From Mesorhizobium amorphae (lineage in GTDB: Bacteria; Pseudomonadota; Alphaproteobacteria; Rhizobiales; Rhizobiaceae), in NCBI RefSeq assembly GCF_014843845.1, contig NZ_JHQS01000055.1, forward strand, positions 24,469 through 88,468: 64,000 bases of DNA, read 5' to 3'. The notes under the pieces are model-generated. The model was not told the DNA's origin. It ran no database searches and saw only the letters and a program-made list of their open reading frames with translations. Below, in pieces: positions 60,909 to 64,000 of the stretch. The position numbers were made by a program, and so were the translations under genes. The stretch's first letter is position 1; every line of letters begins with the position of its first letter.

Positions 60909-61891
60909 CGGACTGCCTCCAACCCGAAGAAGGGCGCGGCCGTCCTGACGATCGTATCGATGTCGGAAAGCTCCGGCACGAAGCCCAGATGTTCGCGTGC
61001 ATTGACCGGGTCGGCGTAGAGCTCGGCCGGGTCGCCCGGCCGCCTGGTCCTGTAGACGGCCGGAACCGATTTCGAGGTCATGCGGCTGACCGCCTGCAGG
61101 ATCTCCTTGATCGACACGCCCCGGCCGGTGCCGAGATTGACCGACAGGTTTTCGCCGCCGGCCTCGAGATGCATGAGCGCCTTGAGATGCGCGCGGGCGA
61201 GGTCGCTGACATGGATGTAGTCGCGCACGCAGGTGCCGTCCGACGTGTCGTAGTCGGTGCCGAAAACCTCGATCTCGTCGATCATCCCGGACGCGGCCAT
61301 CAGCACCCTGGGAACGAGATGTGTCTCGGGAGTGTGCCACTCGCCGAGTTCGCCGTCGGGATCGGCGCCGCAGGCGTTGAAGTAGCGCAGGATCGCGTAT
61401 TTCATCCCGTAGGCCGCCGCGTAATCGCCGATGATCTGCTCGCCCATCAGCTTGGTCCGGCCATATGGGCTGATCGGATTTTGCGACGATGTCTCGCGCA
61501 CCGGCAATGCTTCGGGCACACCATAGGTTGCGCAGCTGCTCGAGAAGATAATGTTCTCAATGGACGTCGCGCGCGCCGCGTCGAGCACGGCGATGGTGCC
61601 GGCCACATTGGTCGAATAATATTCGGCCGGCTCGCGGACCGACTCGCCGACATAGGCGAGCGCCGCGAAGTGGATGATCGCCTTCGGCCGGTAGGTCGCG
61701 ATCGCCTGCCGCAACGCCTCGCCGTCGCGGATGTCACCGACGACGAGCGGGCCCCAGGCGACGGATTTCTCATTGCCGCGGCTGAGATTGTCGTAGACCA
61801 CGGGCAGGTAGTCGGCGGCCGATAGCAGCTTGCAGGTGTGGCTGCCGATGAAGCCGGCCCCACCGGTCACCAATATGGGGCGGCGTGTCAT
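60905..61891 (-). CDS. galE: UDP-glucose 4-epimerase
   Basis: A 328-residue extended SDR: VTGGAGFIGSHTCKLLSAA for NAD, FSSSCATYGVPEALPVRE with catalytic Ser, PYGRTKLMGEQI with Tyr-x-x-x-Lys, and YFNACGADPDGELGEWHTPE and DYDTSDGTCVRDYIHVSDLA, which are specific to GalE. It makes UDP-galactose for surface polysaccharide (ExoB function in rhizobia). Overlaps the UDP-xylose synthase gene upstream by ATGA, and a possible microprotein downstream. Confidence 0.95.
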   Translation of the reverse strand: MTRRPILVTGGAGFIGSHTCKLLSAADYLPVVYDNLSRGNEKSVAWGPLVVGDIRDGEALRQAIATYRPKAIIHFAALAYVGESVREPAEYYSTNVAGTIAVLDAARATSIENIIFSSSCATYGVPEALPVRETSSQNPISPYGRTKLMGEQIIGDYAAAYGMKYAILRYFNACGADPDGELGEWHTPETHLVPRVLMAASGMIDEIEVFGTDYDTSDGTCVRDYIHVSDLARAHLKALMHLEAGGENLSVNLGTGRGVSIKEILQAVSRMTSKSVPAVYRTRRPGDPAELYADPVNAREHLGFVPELSDIDTIVRTAAPFFGLEAVR

Positions 61892-62928
61892 GACATCGCG
61901 GCCTCTTTGACAGGCCGGCTGCCGTAGAGCAGGGCGTCGAAATACTCCACCGTGTGCGCCAGGCCCTGGCTCAGGCTGATCTGCGGCTCCCAGCCGAGAT
62001 GCTGCCTGGCGAAGGAAATGTCGGGCTTGCGCTGCCTGGGATCGTCGACCGGCAGCGGCCGGTGCACGATCTTCGAGCGGGAATTCGTGTAGTCGATGAC
62101 CAGCCTGGCCAGCTCCATGACGGTGAATTCGACGGGATTGCCGAGATTGACCGGATGCGCTGGCGCATTGGGGGCATTCATCAGCCGGATGAAGCCTTCG
62201 ATCAGATCGTCCGCATAGCAGAACGAACGCGTCTGCAGGCCGCTGCCGTAGACGGTCAGGTCCTCGCCGCGCAATGCCTGGACGATGAAATTCGACACCA
62301 CGCGGCCGTCATCGGGCTGCATGCGCCGGCCATAGGTGTTGAAGATGCGGGCGACGCGTACATCGATGCCGTAGGTTCGCGAATAGTCGAAGAACAGGGT
62401 TTCGGCCGAGCGCTTGCCTTCGTCGTAGCAGGATCGCGGGCCATGCGTGTTGACGTTGCCGAAATAACCTTCGGGCTGCGGATGCACCAGCGGGTCGCCA
62501 TAGACCTCGGAGGTGGACGCCTGGAATATCTTGGCGTTGTGCCGCCGGGCAAGTTCCAGGAGGTTCAGCGAGCCGAGTACGCTCGTCTTGAACGTGTGGA
62601 TCGGGTCAGCCTGGTAATGTGGCGGCGAAGCCGGGCAGGCGAGGTTGTAGATTTCGTCGACCGGGAGGTCGCGGGGCAGCGGATCGACGATGTCGTGCTC
62701 GATGCACAGGAAGCCCGGATCGCGCTGCAGGACGTTGAGATTGTATCGCTTGCCGGTGTGGAAATTGTCCACCGCGATGACTTCGTAGCCATCGCGCAGC
62801 AGCCGCTCGCACAGATGCGAGCCTAGAAAACCTGCGCCTCCGGCGACCAGAGCGCGGCCGCGCTTGAAACTGCCGCCCCGCCGGCCGGTTCCCACACCGG
62901 GCTTCAGAACCTTGATCACTTTATTCAT
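61888..62928 (-). CDS. UDP-glucuronate decarboxylase (UDP-xylose synthase)
   Basis: A 346-residue extended SDR with VAGGAGFLGSHLCERLLRDG, IYNLACPASPPHYQADPIHT, ASTSEVYGDPLVHPQPEGYF and RSCYDEGKRSAETLF, which together define UDP-xylose synthase (UXS). It converts UDP-glucuronate to UDP-xylose. ATG 62928 (MNKVIKVLKPGVG) follows GGGGGATG; an in-frame ATG lies upstream. First of a UXS-galE(-microprotein) operon. Confidence 0.93.
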   Translation of the reverse strand: MNKVIKVLKPGVGTGRRGGSFKRGRALVAGGAGFLGSHLCERLLRDGYEVIAVDNFHTGKRYNLNVLQRDPGFLCIEHDIVDPLPRDLPVDEIYNLACPASPPHYQADPIHTFKTSVLGSLNLLELARRHNAKIFQASTSEVYGDPLVHPQPEGYFGNVNTHGPRSCYDEGKRSAETLFFDYSRTYGIDVRVARIFNTYGRRMQPDDGRVVSNFIVQALRGEDLTVYGSGLQTRSFCYADDLIEGFIRLMNAPNAPAHPVNLGNPVEFTVMELARLVIDYTNSRSKIVHRPLPVDDPRQRKPDISFARQHLGWEPQISLSQGLAHTVEYFDALLYGSRPVKEAAMS

Positions 62929-63220
62929 GGCATCCCCCTGACGCGCCCCAAACGCTACCCCGAGGCCGGGACAAAGCTTCGCCCGGCCACGTCCCAAAGA
63001 ACGTGGCGAAAACCTCCGCTCGCGCGGAATCGCCATCAATGATGTGCGTAAATAGTCTGAGTTAGCGGAGATCCTGCCGTACGGCTTATTGGCTGCCGCT
63101 CAGCATTCAATACCCCTGAATCGCGACCACGCGTCTGGTTGCCACCATCGCGGATTGCTCGCCCAAATTGCACACCCAACACATATAAAAATATACCTGT
63201 GGACAACATAGTCAACTAAA

Positions 63221-63237
63221 TTAGAGATTCGTTAACC
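63221..63237 (+). promoter_or_regulatory. CtrA-like box
   Basis: TTAG-AGATTCG-TTAACC: one mismatch to the alphaproteobacterial CtrA site TTAA-N7-TTAACC. It lies 293 bp upstream of the UXS start and faces no recognised gene on the plus strand. Confidence 0.4.
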
Positions 63238-63973
63238 GTATTCATTGGCGAGTGGTTAATCATGGGCGAGGTCGACCCGCCTCTCCCTCGGTGCAAGCAT
63301 CGCATTGGCAGGGACCTGGAAGACGGAAGTGACTGGTGCTCATTTGCCAGGCTTGGCAAAGCAGCACCTGAAAATTCGCCAGGGGAAGTCAAGGTTTGGC
63401 GACTCTCGCATGGAAGAGTTTCCAGACACGTCCCCGGCGGCCCGCGATCTGCTTGGGTAATGATAAAATTTTAAATATTCTCGGCCGGGGTTTGGCTCTG
63501 GACCCGCAGGAAGCAGTGCGATTGCTGCCCGAAACCGCTCGGGCTGCAAATATGCGTGGCGGCTCCGAGGTAGGGGTTCATGCGCACTTTGGTGATCGGG
63601 CGGGCCACAGGTCTGGTTTGAATTTTGGAATATGGCTTCACGCTGACCAGAGCTGCGCTTCCGGTTTGAGATGAGTTGGAAAGAAAACAATCCGCCTCAA
63701 GTAAAGTATCGGCACCAAGATGTCGCCAGAAGGCTCCTCAGGACGAGCGATCTGTACACAAATCTATTCACGCTATCGAAATTTAACCTGCATTGGCGGC
63801 CTCTGCACTGCCCATGAACTTCGTGCATCAAAAACCCCTCATTCAATCACATGCGGGGCCATACCCCGGATCATTGGGCAGGCGCTGACACATTCCATTA
63901 TGCCGAGGTCGGTTATTTCAGCTGTTTGACGAAATGCAACGTTTACGCGATCCGGCCGTCATAAAAAGCAGGC

Positions 63974-63996
63974 ATGGCCCGCCGATGGCGGGCCAT
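63974..63996 (-). terminator. rho-independent terminator of a gene beyond the right edge
   Basis: ATGGCCCGCC-GAT-GGCGGGCCAT: perfect 10-bp stem with a 3-nt loop. On the minus strand it is followed by GCCTGCTTTTTAT, a T-run. It should end a minus-strand gene lying to the right of the window. Confidence 0.75.
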
Positions 63997-64000
63997 TCCT

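Larger units (their letters stand above)
62929..64000. other. ~1-kb intergenic region at the right edge
   Basis: No convincing gene. Several short frames on both strands have no motifs and poor codon use. It holds the promoter of the leftward UXS-galE operon, an AT-rich zone at about 63175-63250 with a CtrA-like box, and a minus-strand terminator at the far right. It is richer in AT than the rest of the window. Confidence 0.4.

Noticed and set aside
63262..63474. 70-residue frame starting MGEVDPPLPRC
   Set aside because: No motif, no clear ribosome-binding site, and competing frames on both strands.

Overview
The window is high-GC DNA from an alphaproteobacterium of the order Hyphomicrobiales, most likely Mesorhizobium or a close relative. 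Evidence: the gene orders rpsF-rpsR-rplI, fabD-fabG-acpP-fabF-mltG-yicC-gmk and lptF-lptG-lptD-(surA-like)-pdxA-rsmA, a cyclic-glucan type phosphoglycerol transferase, DUF995 and NodH-like sulfotransferase genes, and rhizobial-style palindromic intergenic repeats. I see no rRNA, tRNA, insertion sequence, phage or CRISPR.

Layout. 1-22 kb is mostly core housekeeping: the 5' part of a cyclopropane-fatty-acid-synthase-like gene, the ribosomal S6/S18/L9 operon with its terminator, an LtaS-family phosphoglycerol transferase, the fatty-acid synthesis locus (interrupted by a RelBE-type toxin-antitoxin pair with its own palindromic operator), mltG, yicC and gmk, then on the opposite strand rsmA, pdxA, a SurA-like chaperone and the LPS-transport genes lptD/G/F, followed by pepA and holC. 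22-25 kb is a small sulfur/redox locus: a persulfide-dioxygenase-like hydrolase and an MFS permease, divergent from an ArsR-rhodanese fusion regulator, with a perfect inverted repeat between them.

25-33 kb is the most unusual part. Six genes (KAS III-like ketosynthase, OleD-like reductase, metallo-beta-lactamase-fold hydrolase, F390-synthetase/PaaK-like adenylating enzyme, GNAT-fold transferase, Rieske oxygenase) are each joined by exactly 4-nt ATGA/GTGA overlaps. They look like one pathway for a fatty-acyl-derived product of unknown structure. A convergent ATP-grasp gene lies just beyond. 33-40 kb holds an M20 amidohydrolase, an AraC regulator, a ThuEFG-like sugar importer lacking its ATPase gene, an APH-family kinase, and a MarR/cytochrome b561/monooxygenase redox group.

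40.9-46 kb is an arsenic-resistance locus (arsR, thioredoxin-type arsC, aqpS, glutaredoxin-type arsC, second arsR, cysteine-tailed flavoprotein, MFS permease). It is preceded by a perfect Pho box and a perfect ArsR-type palindrome, which suggests joint control by phosphate starvation and arsenite. 46-63 kb is a surface-polysaccharide region: two very large paralogous glycosyltransferases that each fuse a GT-B-like and a GT2 domain, a third glycosyltransferase, a sulfotransferase, a ClpP-fold secreted protein, UDP-glucuronate epimerase, polyprenyl-phosphate glycosyltransferase plus flippase-like protein, galE with an overlapping microprotein gene, and UDP-xylose synthase. The last kilobase has no convincing gene but carries a CtrA-like box and a terminator for a gene beyond the right edge.

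All functional calls come from reading motifs, lengths and gene order. No database search was possible.
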